DNA from: SKKY01 sp965228015
GTDB lineage: Bacteria > Bacillota > Peptococcia > Peptococcales > SKKY01
Length of the DNA stretch: 64,000 nt
Direction of reading: 5' to 3'
Assembly (NCBI GenBank): GCA_965228015.1
Contig: OZ245787.1
Location: 1 to 64,000, forward strand
In this document: positions 28,142 to 38,720 of the stretch, one piece after another
Layout of the letters: each line of letters starts with the position of its first letter
Numbering within the stretch: the stretch's first letter is position 1
Program-made: the position numbers and the translations under genes
Notes under the pieces: generated by a model
The model's database searches: none
What the model saw: the letters and a program-made list of their open reading frames with translations, nothing else
What the model was told of the DNA's origin: nothing

Positions 28142-28508
28142 AGCAAATATAGCTCTGTACTTTAGCTCCCTGACTTTTGTTTTTTTTAGAAATAAAGGGC
28201 TGTAAATGCTCTAATTGTTCGTAGTATTCAATTTTAGCATAAAGATGTTCTATTTCTTTTTCGTATTCAATTTCTCTTTGTGTTTTCTCAGGAAAATCTA
28301 TTTTATTTGATCTGATTTTTATCTTATCCGGATCTTTCTTAGCTTCTGTTGGAAGAAGTCCTTTTTCTTTTAATTGTTTTTCCCAATTAAGAACAAGATT
28401 TTTTGAAGATAAATTGTACTTTGCAGTAATCTTTCTTACCCCAAGATTGCTTTCGTAATATTCCTTAATTACAGAGAGTTTAAATTCATCGGAATAGTTC
28501 TTTGTCAT
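28131..28508 (-). CDS. IS-B OrfA, helix-turn-helix protein
   Basis: 125 residues starting MTKNYSDEFKLSVIKEYYES. HTH region VRKITAKYNLSSKNLVLNWE and a long charged coil (KTQREIEYEKEIEHLYAKIE). An A-rich stretch before the end (KKNKSQ) and overlap with OrfB suggest -1 frameshifting, as in the IS150 group. Confidence 0.78.
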   Translation of the reverse strand: MTKNYSDEFKLSVIKEYYESNLGVRKITAKYNLSSKNLVLNWEKQLKEKGLLPTEAKKDPDKIKIRSNKIDFPEKTQREIEYEKEIEHLYAKIEYYEQLEHLQPFISKKNKSQGAKVQSYICFGI

Positions 28509-28671
28509 TAAAATCAGCCCCCAAAATTAGTATATCTTACTGTCCCAATTTTGTGTAATTTTTGGGGGTCAGACCACTTCTTTTTTCCTCTTAAAAGGTT
28601 CTGATTGTATAATATTAATAATTATTAAATTTGTGTAAAAGTGTTGTAAATATAAAGGGGAGGAAGATTGC

Positions 28672-30391
28672 ATGAAAAAATCTTTTCATAAACTTATACT
28701 AATAAGTCTTTTTTCGCTATTCTTTTGTCTATTAGTCTTCCTTCTTTTTCGGCTACGGAAAGGGAAGAGGAAATTCTTTTTATTAGTTCCTACAATGGTT
28801 CCTTCCCAACCTGGTACAATCAGCTAAGTGGAATAAAGGAAGTTTTAAAAAATGACTATGTTCTTGATGTTGAAGTTATGGATAGCAAAAGATTTTTTGA
28901 TCCAGAATACTTTCAAATTGTAGACAGCCTTTTTCGATATAAACATGGAAACAGATGGAAGTCTGATGCAGTTATAGTTAGTGATGATAATGCTTTTAAC
29001 TATGTGATGGATAATCAGGATAAATTATTTAAAGATATTCCAATAATTTTTATAGGGGTAAACACAATTAAAAGTGTTGTAAGAGCAGATTCCCTTTCCA
29101 ATATAACTGGTTTTATAGAATCCCTTTCTATGGAAGATACAATAAATATGGGCTTAAAACTTCTTCCCGATACAAGTCGTATTGTGTATATAGTTGATGA
29201 TACCCCCACAGGGAGAGGGCAGCTTCAAAACTTTAACAATATTAAAATGAAATATGAAAAAGATTACAAAATAAAACCCCTTTTGCTGAAAGATCTATCC
29301 TTTGAGGATTTGATAAAAGAAATTTCTGAATTTAACCAGAGTGACATGGTTCTCCTTCTTTCTGCAAATCTTGATAAAAATGGAGTAAGAATTAATTTTA
29401 ATGATGTTGTTGATATAGTTAATCAAAACTCCCCGGTTCCGGTTTTTCACCTTTGGGGATATGGAGTTGGGGACGGTCTTGCAGGGGGCAAGCTGATATC
29501 TCACTATAAATACGGAGTGGAAGCGGCAACCTTGCTAAAAGAAATTCTTGAAGGAAAAAAAGAAATAAAGGATATAAAAGTTGTTACAGAAAGCGATAAT
29601 GATTATATTTATGACTACGAAGTTTTAAATAAATACAATATTGATCTTGGAATTTTACCCGAAGGTACAATTTTATTAAATCAACCTGTGAACCGGGATG
29701 AAGCTATTGAAAGATATCAATATATAATAATCCCAGTTGTATTAATAATTTTTGTTTTAACTGTTTTTGTATCTATTTTATTATTTAACATTAACGAAAG
29801 AAAAAAATATGAAGTCCAAATCAGGAAAATGGCATTTTTTGATAAACAAACAGGACTGCCAAACAGGATATCTTTAAAAGAGGAATTAACCAGAGAAATA
29901 TCAGCAGGAAGACCAGGTGCTCTTATTTCCTTTGATATTGATAATTTTAAAAATATAAATGATGCCTATGGACATACCATAGGTGATGATGTTCTTATTG
30001 AAGCAGGTAAATTACTTAAAAAAATCTGGGTAATGAAAATTTTCTTGCAAAAATGGAGGGTGATGAATTTATCATTCTTCTGAAAAATCAAAAAGAAAAA
30101 GATAAAGTTTTATTTTATATTAAAGACCTTTTAACTCAGATAAATGAGAAAATTATTATAGGCCTTTATTCTTTTTACATCACATTTAGTATTGGAGTTT
30201 GTATATATCCTGATGAAGGAGATAATTTTGAGACTCTTTTCATGAATGGAGAGATGGCTTTATATAAAGCAAAGGAATACGGAAAGAATACAATAGTGTT
30301 TTATGAAGATTCCTTCAATGAAGGGCTTAAAGAAAAATTAAATCTTCAATATGAGTTGATGGATGCTTTAAAGAATAATGAAATGGTCTGA
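28672..30391 (+). pseudogene. Sensor diguanylate cyclase (GGDEF), EAL domain lost, frameshifted (copy 1)
   Basis: ATG 28672 with GGGGAGGAAG encodes a signal peptide (MKKSFHKLILISLFSLFFCL); a T4 run at 28723-28726 then breaks the frame, and one added T gives cleavage-like SFSA/TEREE. Next an ABC-type substrate-binding sensor domain (EILFISSYNGSFPTWYNQL to about residue 325), a membrane helix (YIIIPVVLIIFVLTVFVSIL), and a GGDEF domain. The A7 run at 30018-30024 breaks it again; one added A gives LAKMEGDEFIILL. No RxxD inhibitory site is visible. The tail LQYELMDALKNNE is the usual lead into an EAL domain, but IS-B sequence starts there. Confidence 0.85.
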
Positions 30392-30922
30392 CCCCCAAAA
30401 ATTACACAAAATTGGGACAGTAAGATATACTAATTTTGGGGGCTGATTTTAATGACAAAGAACTATTCTAATGAATTAAAACTCTCTGTAATTAAAGACT
30501 ATTACGAAAGCAATCTTAGGGTAAGAAAGATTACTGCAAAATACAATTTATCTTCAAAAAATCTTGTTCTTAATTGGGAAAAACAATTAAAAGAAAAAGG
30601 GCTTCTTCCAACAGAAGCTAAGAAAGATCCGGATAAGATAAAAATCAGATCAGATAAAATAGATTTTCCTGAGAAAACACAAAGAGAAATTGAATACGAA
30701 AAAGAAATAGAACATCTTTATGCTAAAATTGAATACTACGAACAATTAGAGCATTTACAGCCCTTTATTTCTAAAAAAAACAAAAGCCAGGGAGCTAAAG
30801 TACAGAGCCATATTTGCTTTGGAATTTAAATATACAGCAAAACTTCTTTGCGAGATTGCTGGAGTAAAAAGAAAAGCCTATTGTAATTTCAGAGATAAGC
30901 CAATAAAAAAAGAAGATCCCAT
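30384..30922 (+). mobile_element. Truncated IS-B, plus strand (copy 1)
   Basis: Starts with the IS-B end TGGTCTGACCCCC directly in the GGDEF-EAL gene and is cut by IS-A at 30922 early in OrfB (after the PIKKED segment). It is inverted relative to IS-B at 27268, so the GGDEF gene lies between inverted IS-B ends. Confidence 0.85.
30452..30829 (+). CDS. IS-B OrfA (in truncated element)
   Basis: 125 residues, differing from the minus-strand OrfA at a few positions (NELKLSVIKDYYESNLR), so it is an independently diverged copy. OrfB is not complete here, so no transposase can be made from this element. Confidence 0.7.
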   Translation: MTKNYSNELKLSVIKDYYESNLRVRKITAKYNLSSKNLVLNWEKQLKEKGLLPTEAKKDPDKIKIRSDKIDFPEKTQREIEYEKEIEHLYAKIEYYEQLEHLQPFISKKNKSQGAKVQSHICFGI

Positions 30923-32175
30923 TGTAATGGTATAGTCTTGTTGTAACACCTAGTACGGATAATATATAATAAACTCGAACTAGGAGGATTACAAAATGAG
31001 CAAACGTTACGATTTAGAATTCAAGAAGGAGGTTGTACGTGAATATCTAAAAGGCAAAAGCCTTGGTGATCTTTTTGCAACCTACGGTGTATCAAAATCA
31101 ACAATGTCCGGATGGATAAAAAAATACAGCGAAGAATGTCATTACACAAAACCACAAAATAAAGAAAATGCAATATCACCAAAGGAATATAGAGCGCTTA
31201 ACAAGAAGCTTATAGAACTTCAAAAGGAAAATGACTTCCTAAAAAAGCAGCGGCATTCTTCGCAAAGGAAATCGATTAGTTGTATATCGGTTCATTGATG
31301 CCTATAAACTTGAGTTTGGATTGTGCTGGTTATGCCGCAAGTTCAACCTCTCTCCGAATATGTACTACAATTACTTAAAGAACAGAAAATCCACGTATCG
31401 TGAGGGAAAGGCTAAAGTTCAAGAAAACATAAAAAGTATTTATTACAATAATGGACGCATTATCGGCCATAGGTGGATGGTCACTTTTCTTGCAAGGCAA
31501 AATATATTTATTAGTAAGACAACAACACATAAGTATATGAACAAGGAATTAAACCTGCATGCAATCACTGTAAGAAAAAGGCCCAAATATGTAAAAGGTG
31601 AAAAGAACAAAGTATTTCCCAATATTCTTAATCAAAATTTCTCTGTCACAGAAAGAAATAAAGTATGGTGTACTGATTTCACCTATATAAGATTAATAAA
31701 CGGTAAATGCGTTATAATTGTACTATTATAGATTTAGCAAAAAGGGAAGCGATAGCAACGGTTAACTCAAAATGAATCAACTCAGATCTGGCAATAGAAA
31801 CCTTGTCTAAAGCTCTTGAAAGAGAGAGCCCAGATGAAGGGTTAGTCTTACATTCAGATCAGGGGGTACAGTTCACCTCATGGGCTTTCGTAGAGTACTG
31901 CAAAAGCCAAGGAATAAGGCAAAGCATGAGTAAAACAGGTTGCCCATATGATAACGCTCCAATGGAGAGATTTTATAAATCACTTAAGTCAGAGCTTATT
32001 TACTACCAAAAATTTGAAACCGACCTACAATTAGATGAAACTATCAATAAATATGTTTATGTGTGGTACAACCACATTCGACCTCATTCATACAATGGAG
32101 GGCTGACTCCATTTGAAGCGCGAAATATAAACTGATTTTCCGTACTTAGTGTTACAAAGATGCTTGACCATTACA
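30923..32175 (+). mobile_element. IS-A copy 2, 1253 bp
   Basis: Same ends as copy 1, two bases shorter. Left flank is CAT (IS-B sequence), right flank CCT, with no target duplication. Confidence 0.87.
30996..32135 (+). pseudogene. IS-A transposase (copy 2), three lesions
   Basis: OrfA loses its normal end because the A7 of copy 1 is A6 here (31241-31246). OrfB loses its frame at A3 (31705-31707; A4 in copy 1) and carries the shared in-frame TGA. The C-terminal catalytic part reads normally from 31803. Confidence 0.82.
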
Positions 32176-32192
32176 CCTATTTCCAATAAAAT
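32164..32192 (+). promoter_or_regulatory. Hybrid IS-A promoter (copy 2)
   Basis: TTGACC at 32164-32169 and TAAAAT at 32187-32192, same geometry as in copy 1. Confidence 0.58.
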
Positions 32193-32213
32193 ATAAATAG
32201 AACAGGTGATTTA

Positions 32214-33334
32214 GTGAAGAATTCTGTTGTAATTGGAGAAATAAAAGGTATAAAAATCGAAATTAATGCCAGCTGGTTAATTGTTTTCGGACTTGTAACT
32301 TATATGCTGGCTACAAGTTTTTTCCCGGTAAACTATCCTCAATGGCCATCCTCAATTTATTGGCCTTTAGGAGCAATTATGGTAATCTCTCTTTTTGCTT
32401 CGGTTCTTCTCCATGAGTTATCTCATTCTATTGTATCAATTAGGAACGGAATAGATGTTAAAAAAATAACCTTGTTTATTTTTGGCGGGGTAGCTCAAAT
32501 TGAAAGCGAGCCAGATGAACCAATTAAAGAATTAAAAATTGCAATTGCAGGCCCGGCAATGAGTGTATTTATAAGCATTATAGTTTCATTTACCGCAGCT
32601 TTGCTGGAAAATTTTGGGGGAAGTGAATTTGTTATTGTTCCTTTAAGATATCTGGCATCAGTAAATCTGGTATTGGCTATTTTTAATATGGTTCCCGCAT
32701 ATCTTCTTGGCGGAGGAGAAGTCTTGCGTGCATTAATCTGGTATTACAAAAAAGATCTTAAGGCTGCAACAAAAATATCTTCTTCAATAGGAGGATTTTT
32801 TGGTTATTTTCTAATGTTTTCCGGAATATTCCGGGCTTTAGATGGTCAGCTTATTGGAGGTCTGTGGCTTGTATTTATTGGCTGGTTCATTAATCAGGCA
32901 TCCCAGACAAGTTATCAGCAGACAGTAATAATTGATGTTTTCAAAAAAATTAAGATTAGTGAGTTTATGACAAAAGATGTTGTTGTGGTAGATTATCACA
33001 AGACTATTAAGGAATTTGTTGAAGACTATTTATATACATGGAAATTTAAAACCTTTCCCGTAAGGAAAATTGATGAAATTGCCGGGGTTGTGGGTATAAA
33101 TGAAATAAAGGCTGTTCCCCCCGGGAGTTGTGGGGGGAGCTTGTTGTTGAATTGTTGCTCTCTCTTACAGATGAAATGGTCGTGTCTCCAGAGTGTACAG
33201 TAACAGATTCCCTTGCTCTACTGGCTAAAAATGGCTTAGGGAGATTACTGGTAATTGAAAATGGAGAACTTTTAGGAATAATATTCAATACAGATGTTCT
33301 AAAATATATTAGAATACATAGTGAATTGGAATGA
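32214..33334 (+). pseudogene. S2P-like CBS membrane protein, frameshifted (copy 2)
   Basis: Protein segments are identical to those of copy 1, including LLGGGEV in place of the Asp motif and the C6 frameshift (33117-33122). The lesion therefore predates the amplification, if the amplification is real. Confidence 0.82.
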
Positions 33335-33386
33335 ATTCTGTTATAATTTAGAATGAATACATGTAAAAATAAAAGGGGTTTTAGCC

Positions 33387-35060
33387 TTGAATCAGAAAAT
33401 TCGTTTAGGTGACTTATTAGTTGAAAATAATATAATTACTCAGGAACAGCTAATGCAGGCTCTTCAGGAGCAAAAGAATACAAAAAAAAGATTAGGAATA
33501 GTACTTACGGATCTTGATTTTGTGTCTAAAGATAAGTTTAACGAGTTTTTAGCAAAGCAGCTTAACATAGAATACTGCAGTCTGTCTTTACAGGATCTGG
33601 ATTTAGAAGCGGCAAAAATGATTCCGGAGAATATTGCCCAAAGATATAATGCAATTCCTTTTTCAAAAATAGGGAATTCTTTGTATCTTGCAATGAGTGA
33701 CCCCTTGGATCGTCTGGCGATTCAAGATATTCGTTATATGACAAATCTGGATGTTAAACCTGTTTTGGTTTCTGATTCAGATGTAAAAATTCTTATTGAA
33801 GGGGTTTACAAAAGCGGGGATATTAAAGATGCGGCTAATGAATATCTAAGCAATCTTGATGCATTAAGTGAGTTGGAAAGAGGAAGTTTAGATATAAACG
33901 CTGCTCCTATTGTAAAATTAATTAAATCTGTTTTTGACAATGCAGTTGGCATGAATGCCAGCGATATACACATTGAGCCGGAAGAAGATAAAATGCGGGT
34001 TCGTTTTAGAATTGACGGGGTTCTTCGGGAAATACTATCTACAGATATTAAACCTCATAATTCTATAGTTAATAGAATAAAAATATTATCTGGAATGAAT
34101 ATTTCAGAAAAAAGAATTCCTCAGGATGGAAGAATACTCCATGATGCAGGTGGTCAGGCAATCGATATGAGGGTATCCTCTATGCCCACAAATCACGGAG
34201 AAAAGATAGTAATCAGGCTTTTAAACAGAGCTAATTTTATGGTTAATAAAGATAAGCTTGGTTTTTCTAAAAAAGATGAAGAATTATTTGAAAAATTTCT
34301 CATGAAACCATACGGCATAATTATCGTTACCGGACCCACAGGAAGTGGTAAAACAACAACACTTTATTCAATGCTTAACGAATTGAACGACAGTAAAAAA
34401 AATATAATAACTTTGGAAGATCCTATTGAATATGACATAAAAGGTATAAGTCAAACTCAGGTTAACGTTGAAGCTGGGTTTCTTTTTAGTAATGGCTTGA
34501 GAGCAATTTTACGCCAGGATCCGGATATTGTTATGGTAGGGGAAGTAAGGGATGGAGAAACTGCCGAAATTTCCATTAGAGCAGCTCTAACAGGTCACCT
34601 TGTTCTTACAACACTGCATACTAACAATGCGGTGGGAAGTATTCCTCGCTTGATTGATATGGGAGTAGAGCTCTTTTTTTTATCATCATCTTTGGTGGGA
34701 ATTATTTCTCAAAGATTGGTTAGAAAATTATGCCCAAAATGTAAGGTGGAATATCAGGCAACAGAAGATGAGAAAAAACTTTTGGGAATACCTTTAGAGG
34801 AAGATGTAAAGGTTTACAAAGCTCAGGGATGTAAGTTGTGCATGAATTCCGGCTATAAAGGGAGAATTGGAATATTTGAAGTTCTTGAGGTAAGCAGGGA
34901 AATAAGAAAAATGATTGATGAAGAAGCCAGTGCCGATGAAATAGGGGATATGGCATTGTCTCAGGGATTCCATACAATTTTTGAAGATGGAAAAGAAAAG
35001 GTTCTTGATGGTACAACTTCAGTTAGCGAGTTGTTAAGAGCTGCATATATTAATGGATAG
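33387..35060 (+). CDS. pilB: Type IV pilus assembly ATPase PilB, L51F variant (copy 2)
   Basis: Identical to copy 1 except residue 51: codon TTT (33537-33539) instead of CTT, giving Phe for the conserved Leu of the second MshEN motif (KDKFNEFLAKQ). Walker and zinc motifs are unchanged. Effect on c-di-GMP binding is a prediction only. Confidence 0.95.
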   Translation: MNQKIRLGDLLVENNIITQEQLMQALQEQKNTKKRLGIVLTDLDFVSKDKFNEFLAKQLNIEYCSLSLQDLDLEAAKMIPENIAQRYNAIPFSKIGNSLYLAMSDPLDRLAIQDIRYMTNLDVKPVLVSDSDVKILIEGVYKSGDIKDAANEYLSNLDALSELERGSLDINAAPIVKLIKSVFDNAVGMNASDIHIEPEEDKMRVRFRIDGVLREILSTDIKPHNSIVNRIKILSGMNISEKRIPQDGRILHDAGGQAIDMRVSSMPTNHGEKIVIRLLNRANFMVNKDKLGFSKKDEELFEKFLMKPYGIIIVTGPTGSGKTTTLYSMLNELNDSKKNIITLEDPIEYDIKGISQTQVNVEAGFLFSNGLRAILRQDPDIVMVGEVRDGETAEISIRAALTGHLVLTTLHTNNAVGSIPRLIDMGVELFFLSSSLVGIISQRLVRKLCPKCKVEYQATEDEKKLLGIPLEEDVKVYKAQGCKLCMNSGYKGRIGIFEVLEVSREIRKMIDEEASADEIGDMALSQGFHTIFEDGKEKVLDGTTSVSELLRAAYING

Positions 35061-35072
35061 GGGTTTTCCTTT

Positions 35073-36308
35073 ATGGCTGTTTTTAAATACCGGGCTATAA
35101 GTAAAGATGGAAAAATAAATAGTTCCGAGATTGAAGCTGCCTCTCTAAATGAAGCTAAGAATAAAATTAAAGAAATGAACCTTACTCCCATTGAAATAAC
35201 TCAGGGAAAAACAAAACAAGATTTTTCATTAGACTTTTCAGCCTTTGGAAGGCTAAAGTTCCGTAAAAAAAAGAGTTTATTGAAAGTAGATGTTTTAAGC
35301 CATTTTTGCAGACAGTTGTCGGTAATAATGGATTCAGGTATTAATACAATAAAGGGACTCCAGGTTTTGAAAATGCAGACCCCGGATAAACGTACCCAAG
35401 ATGAGATTGAAAGGTTAATAAATGGAGTTAAAAGAGGGCTAACCATTTCAGAAGCCATGGATGAACCGGGGAGTTTGTTTCCTTCTATTCTTACGGGTGT
35501 GGTTAGAGCTGGGGAATCTACAGGAAAAATTGATATAGTTTTACGAAGTATGGCAGATTATTATGAAAAGGAAAACCTTTTGGGGAAAAAAGTAAAATCC
35601 GCTGCCGTTTATCCGATGATAGTACTAGCCATGGCTTTTGTTTTAGTAATATTTTTTGTTCAGTTTTTGATGCCGATGGTAATAAATATTGTTGAATCTT
35701 CTGGAGGGAAGTTATTTCTTATTACGAAAATTGTAATTGGAATCTCAACTCTTATGGGAAGTTATTATTATATAATTATTCCTTTCTTGATTCTTGGTAT
35801 TTTGGGAATTAAAAACTTTTTCTCCAGGGATAAAGGGAAACGCATTCTTGACAGAATAATTTTGAAAGTACCAATGCTTGGGACAACGAGAAAAAACATT
35901 ATAAGTTTAAGATTTGCGATGGCAATGTATGTTTTTACTATAAGTGGTTTTTCAATCCTGCAAGGTTTAGTTCTTTTAAAGAGTATAGTTGGAAGCCCCC
36001 TGGCTGAAGATAGTATAGATACCGCAATAAAAGGTCTTCAGAGAGGTGAATCAATTAGTGAAAACTTTAAAAGAGATCAGTTCTTTGATGATATACTTGT
36101 TCAAATGATATCAATTGGAGAAGAAACCGGCCAAATGCAAAAGCTCACAGAAAAGCTTGTTGATTATTATGATAAAGAAGTTGAGCTGGGAATTAACAAA
36201 TTAATTTCTCTGGCGGAACCTGTTTTAATGCTTGTAATCGGTGTAATAGTAGGTTTATTAATTATTTCAGTAGCTCTACCAATGATGACAATTTTTACTA
36301 ATGTTTAA
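35073..36308 (+). CDS. pilC: PilC (copy 2)
   Basis: 411 residues, protein identical to copy 1; same 12-base spacing after pilB. Confidence 0.95.
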   Translation: MAVFKYRAISKDGKINSSEIEAASLNEAKNKIKEMNLTPIEITQGKTKQDFSLDFSAFGRLKFRKKKSLLKVDVLSHFCRQLSVIMDSGINTIKGLQVLKMQTPDKRTQDEIERLINGVKRGLTISEAMDEPGSLFPSILTGVVRAGESTGKIDIVLRSMADYYEKENLLGKKVKSAAVYPMIVLAMAFVLVIFFVQFLMPMVINIVESSGGKLFLITKIVIGISTLMGSYYYIIIPFLILGILGIKNFFSRDKGKRILDRIILKVPMLGTTRKNIISLRFAMAMYVFTISGFSILQGLVLLKSIVGSPLAEDSIDTAIKGLQRGESISENFKRDQFFDDILVQMISIGEETGQMQKLTEKLVDYYDKEVELGINKLISLAEPVLMLVIGVIVGLLIISVALPMMTIFTNV

Positions 36309-36330
36309 TATATGAGATAGGGGCAAGATA

Positions 36331-37869
36331 ATGAGTAAATTATTTATTCAATTAATGGACAACAGAATATTACTGGCAGCTGGTTCATTAAAAGGTCAGG
36401 ATGAATATGAATTTTTATTTAAAAAGGAGCTGGAATATGATGTTCATAACCAGACTCCTGAAAGTTTTGCCAAAATGGTTAAAACTGAGTTTGCTCAGGC
36501 AGGTGTTCTATCTCAAAATACTAAAAGGCCGGATCTAGATATTGTTTATAGTCGCCGTGGTATTTTATTCAGGGTTGTAAAAGTTCCTTTTATGCCTTTG
36601 GATGATCTGGAAAAAATGATGGAATTTGAAAAGGGTGAATATTTATCTGTAAGTCCCGAGGAATATGAAATCAGATATAAAATTATTGATAAATATGATG
36701 AAAATGGGCAGATTTTTTGGGATATTGCAGTTGAAGGAATTGAAAAAAATAACATTCAGCTACTGGTTTTAGCATTGGATGCAGAGGGTTTTAGAATTAA
36801 TTTTATTGAAGTTTTACCTGGAAATTACGAAGGGATTTTTTCAAAGATTCAGGAAAAAGATTTGATAATCCTAGAGGATGATGGAGACTTCTCTAGAATT
36901 TGTATTTTAAAAAATGGAAAAATTTTCTTGTATGCAGATTTTCCGATTAATAATAAAGAAATGTTTGAAAATGCAGATTTTACTAAACTCATTATGGAGT
37001 TAAGAGGATGTTTAGAATACTATTCTTCAAGGAATTTTGGTAAAAATGTAGATGCTCTTATTTTATTGAGGAATTACAGTAAAAGTGAAGTAAGAGATAG
37101 AATATCAGAAAGTTTTATGAATTTAAAAGTATATAGTCCTGATCAATTGTGTAATATTTTGGCAAAGAGTACTGAAAACTGTTCACAAGAAAAAATTGTG
37201 GAAAATTTTTATGCATTTATGAGTATAGTAAATTTAAGAAACAGAACTAATTTTATCTGCCCTGAATACTTAGAAAAAGAAAAGGAAAGAAAGAAAAAGA
37301 AATTAATAAAAACATTTACTCCAGTATTGCTGGCTTTATTAATTATCTCTGTATGGATGATGTATTCCAATAATAAAGAGACTCAGGATGAAGTTGCAAA
37401 ACTTTTATTGGAACAAGAAAAGCTAAATAGTGAAATAGCAATATTGGAACCAATAGAAGAAAAAATTGCAAAAACTGAAAATAAAATAAGTGTTTTTGGT
37501 GATTTGTTAAAAAGTTCATATAAAAGAGTTGTTAATATAAGAAATATTGAAGAATATATTCCAAGTGAGATAACTTATACAAAAATAACACTTCTGTTTT
37601 CTGATTATAAAAAAACAGAAGATGGTCAAGCTAAACCAGTGGAAAAATCTGAAGAATCTCCCAAAGTTAAAATATATGAAAATATTCCCAATATAATGGT
37701 TATTGAAGGCAGAAGTCACAGCTTGGATGCAATTAGCAGATTTGTTTATCAGTTAAATAACGATCCTCTTATTGAAGTTGTAAGTATGGAACAAATTGGC
37801 TGGCTGCAAGAGGAAAAAGTAAACTCCTTTTTAATTACAGTTGAAATTAAGGAGGGGGAAAATAAATGA
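36331..37869 (+). CDS. pilM: PilM/PilN-like fused protein (copy 2)
   Basis: 512 residues, protein identical to copy 1, same four-base overlap with the next gene. Confidence 0.72.
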   Translation: MSKLFIQLMDNRILLAAGSLKGQDEYEFLFKKELEYDVHNQTPESFAKMVKTEFAQAGVLSQNTKRPDLDIVYSRRGILFRVVKVPFMPLDDLEKMMEFEKGEYLSVSPEEYEIRYKIIDKYDENGQIFWDIAVEGIEKNNIQLLVLALDAEGFRINFIEVLPGNYEGIFSKIQEKDLIILEDDGDFSRICILKNGKIFLYADFPINNKEMFENADFTKLIMELRGCLEYYSSRNFGKNVDALILLRNYSKSEVRDRISESFMNLKVYSPDQLCNILAKSTENCSQEKIVENFYAFMSIVNLRNRTNFICPEYLEKEKERKKKKLIKTFTPVLLALLIISVWMMYSNNKETQDEVAKLLLEQEKLNSEIAILEPIEEKIAKTENKISVFGDLLKSSYKRVVNIRNIEEYIPSEITYTKITLLFSDYKKTEDGQAKPVEKSEESPKVKIYENIPNIMVIEGRSHSLDAISRFVYQLNNDPLIEVVSMEQIGWLQEEKVNSFLITVEIKEGENK

Positions 37870-38621
37870 GAGAGAGAATTTTAAAATATTTAAAAATTGG
37901 CGGAATTGTACTTTTATTTTCTTTGTATTTATATTTTTTAATTTTTGGTCAGTTCCAAAAAGGTACATTTTTCAAGAGTGAAAAGGAAAAAATTCAAAAA
38001 GAAAACAGAAACCTTGAAAAAAGATTAACCATCTTAAAAGACAGTGAGGCTATACTAAACTCTCTTGAAACAGAGGCTGAACTTGTTGAAGAAAAGTTAA
38101 ATCATGATCTTTCAGACGGGGCTTTTCTCGTTAATTTAACTGAAAAAATTACAAAGGAAAACCTGATTCTTGCCTCATACCAGGTTAGCTCTGTAGAAGA
38201 TTTTGAAAGCTTTTACGCCCTGCCAAGTAAAATTACCTTAGTTGGTAATTGCCGAGGGGTAATGAATGTTTTAAACTATATGGAATATCAGCCAAATATG
38301 ACCCAGGTTCAGGATTTAGTTATCAGAAAACTTGAAGAAGAAGAGGAAATTAAAACTTATTACGGCACTGCAGAAGATTTGGGAACTTTAACAGAAAGAG
38401 TCTTGGTAGAAAGAGATCCGGTAACAGTATTGCCAGGAGAAAGTCCCTATGAAGAAATAGAAATTACCCGTTCAATTCAGATAGACTTAGTTGAAATGTT
38501 CAATGGCAGAGTAGTGGCAGAATGTACCTATGTACTCTACACAGTACCAACACCAGAAGTAAAAATACAACTTCAAAATATACAAAGCTGGAGAACAGGA
38601 AACTCAAACCCCTTCAGCTGA
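37866..38621 (+). CDS. pilO: PilO-like protein (copy 2)
   Basis: 251 residues, protein identical to copy 1; followed by IS-B as in copy 1. Confidence 0.72.
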   Translation: MRERILKYLKIGGIVLLFSLYLYFLIFGQFQKGTFFKSEKEKIQKENRNLEKRLTILKDSEAILNSLETEAELVEEKLNHDLSDGAFLVNLTEKITKENLILASYQVSSVEDFESFYALPSKITLVGNCRGVMNVLNYMEYQPNMTQVQDLVIRKLEEEEEIKTYYGTAEDLGTLTERVLVERDPVTVLPGESPYEEIEITRSIQIDLVEMFNGRVVAECTYVLYTVPTPEVKIQLQNIQSWRTGNSNPFS

Positions 38622-38720
38622 AAAAGTCCGCGGAATTTGGGACAGTTTGGCGTGACCCCAAAAAAGAGTACACTTCTGGGACAGTAAATTTCACCAAATT
38701 AATTAAATGAAAAAATCTGT

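Larger units (their letters stand above)
27268..28576 (-). mobile_element. IS-B copy 1 (IS3 family), 1309 bp, minus strand
   Basis: Terminal repeats start TGGCGTGACCCC on the left and, on the opposite strand, TGGTCTGACCCCC on the right, both followed inward by TGGGACAGTAA. OrfA is near the right end, OrfB near the left. It separates pilO from the GGDEF gene. Confidence 0.85.
19541..30922 (+). repeat. Tandem repeat unit, copy 1 (11,382 bp)
   Basis: Unit: IS-A, S2P-like gene, pilB, pilC, pilM/N, pilO, IS-B, sensor-GGDEF gene, truncated IS-B. Compared with copies 2 and 3, the visible differences are several bases within IS-A (including two single-base length differences) and one C at 22157 in pilB. 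Confidence 0.9.

Noticed and set aside
27268..30922. Functional composite transposon: GGDEF gene between inverted IS-B ends.
   Set aside because: The right IS-B is truncated by IS-A and the left one has a stop in OrfB; at most a relic.
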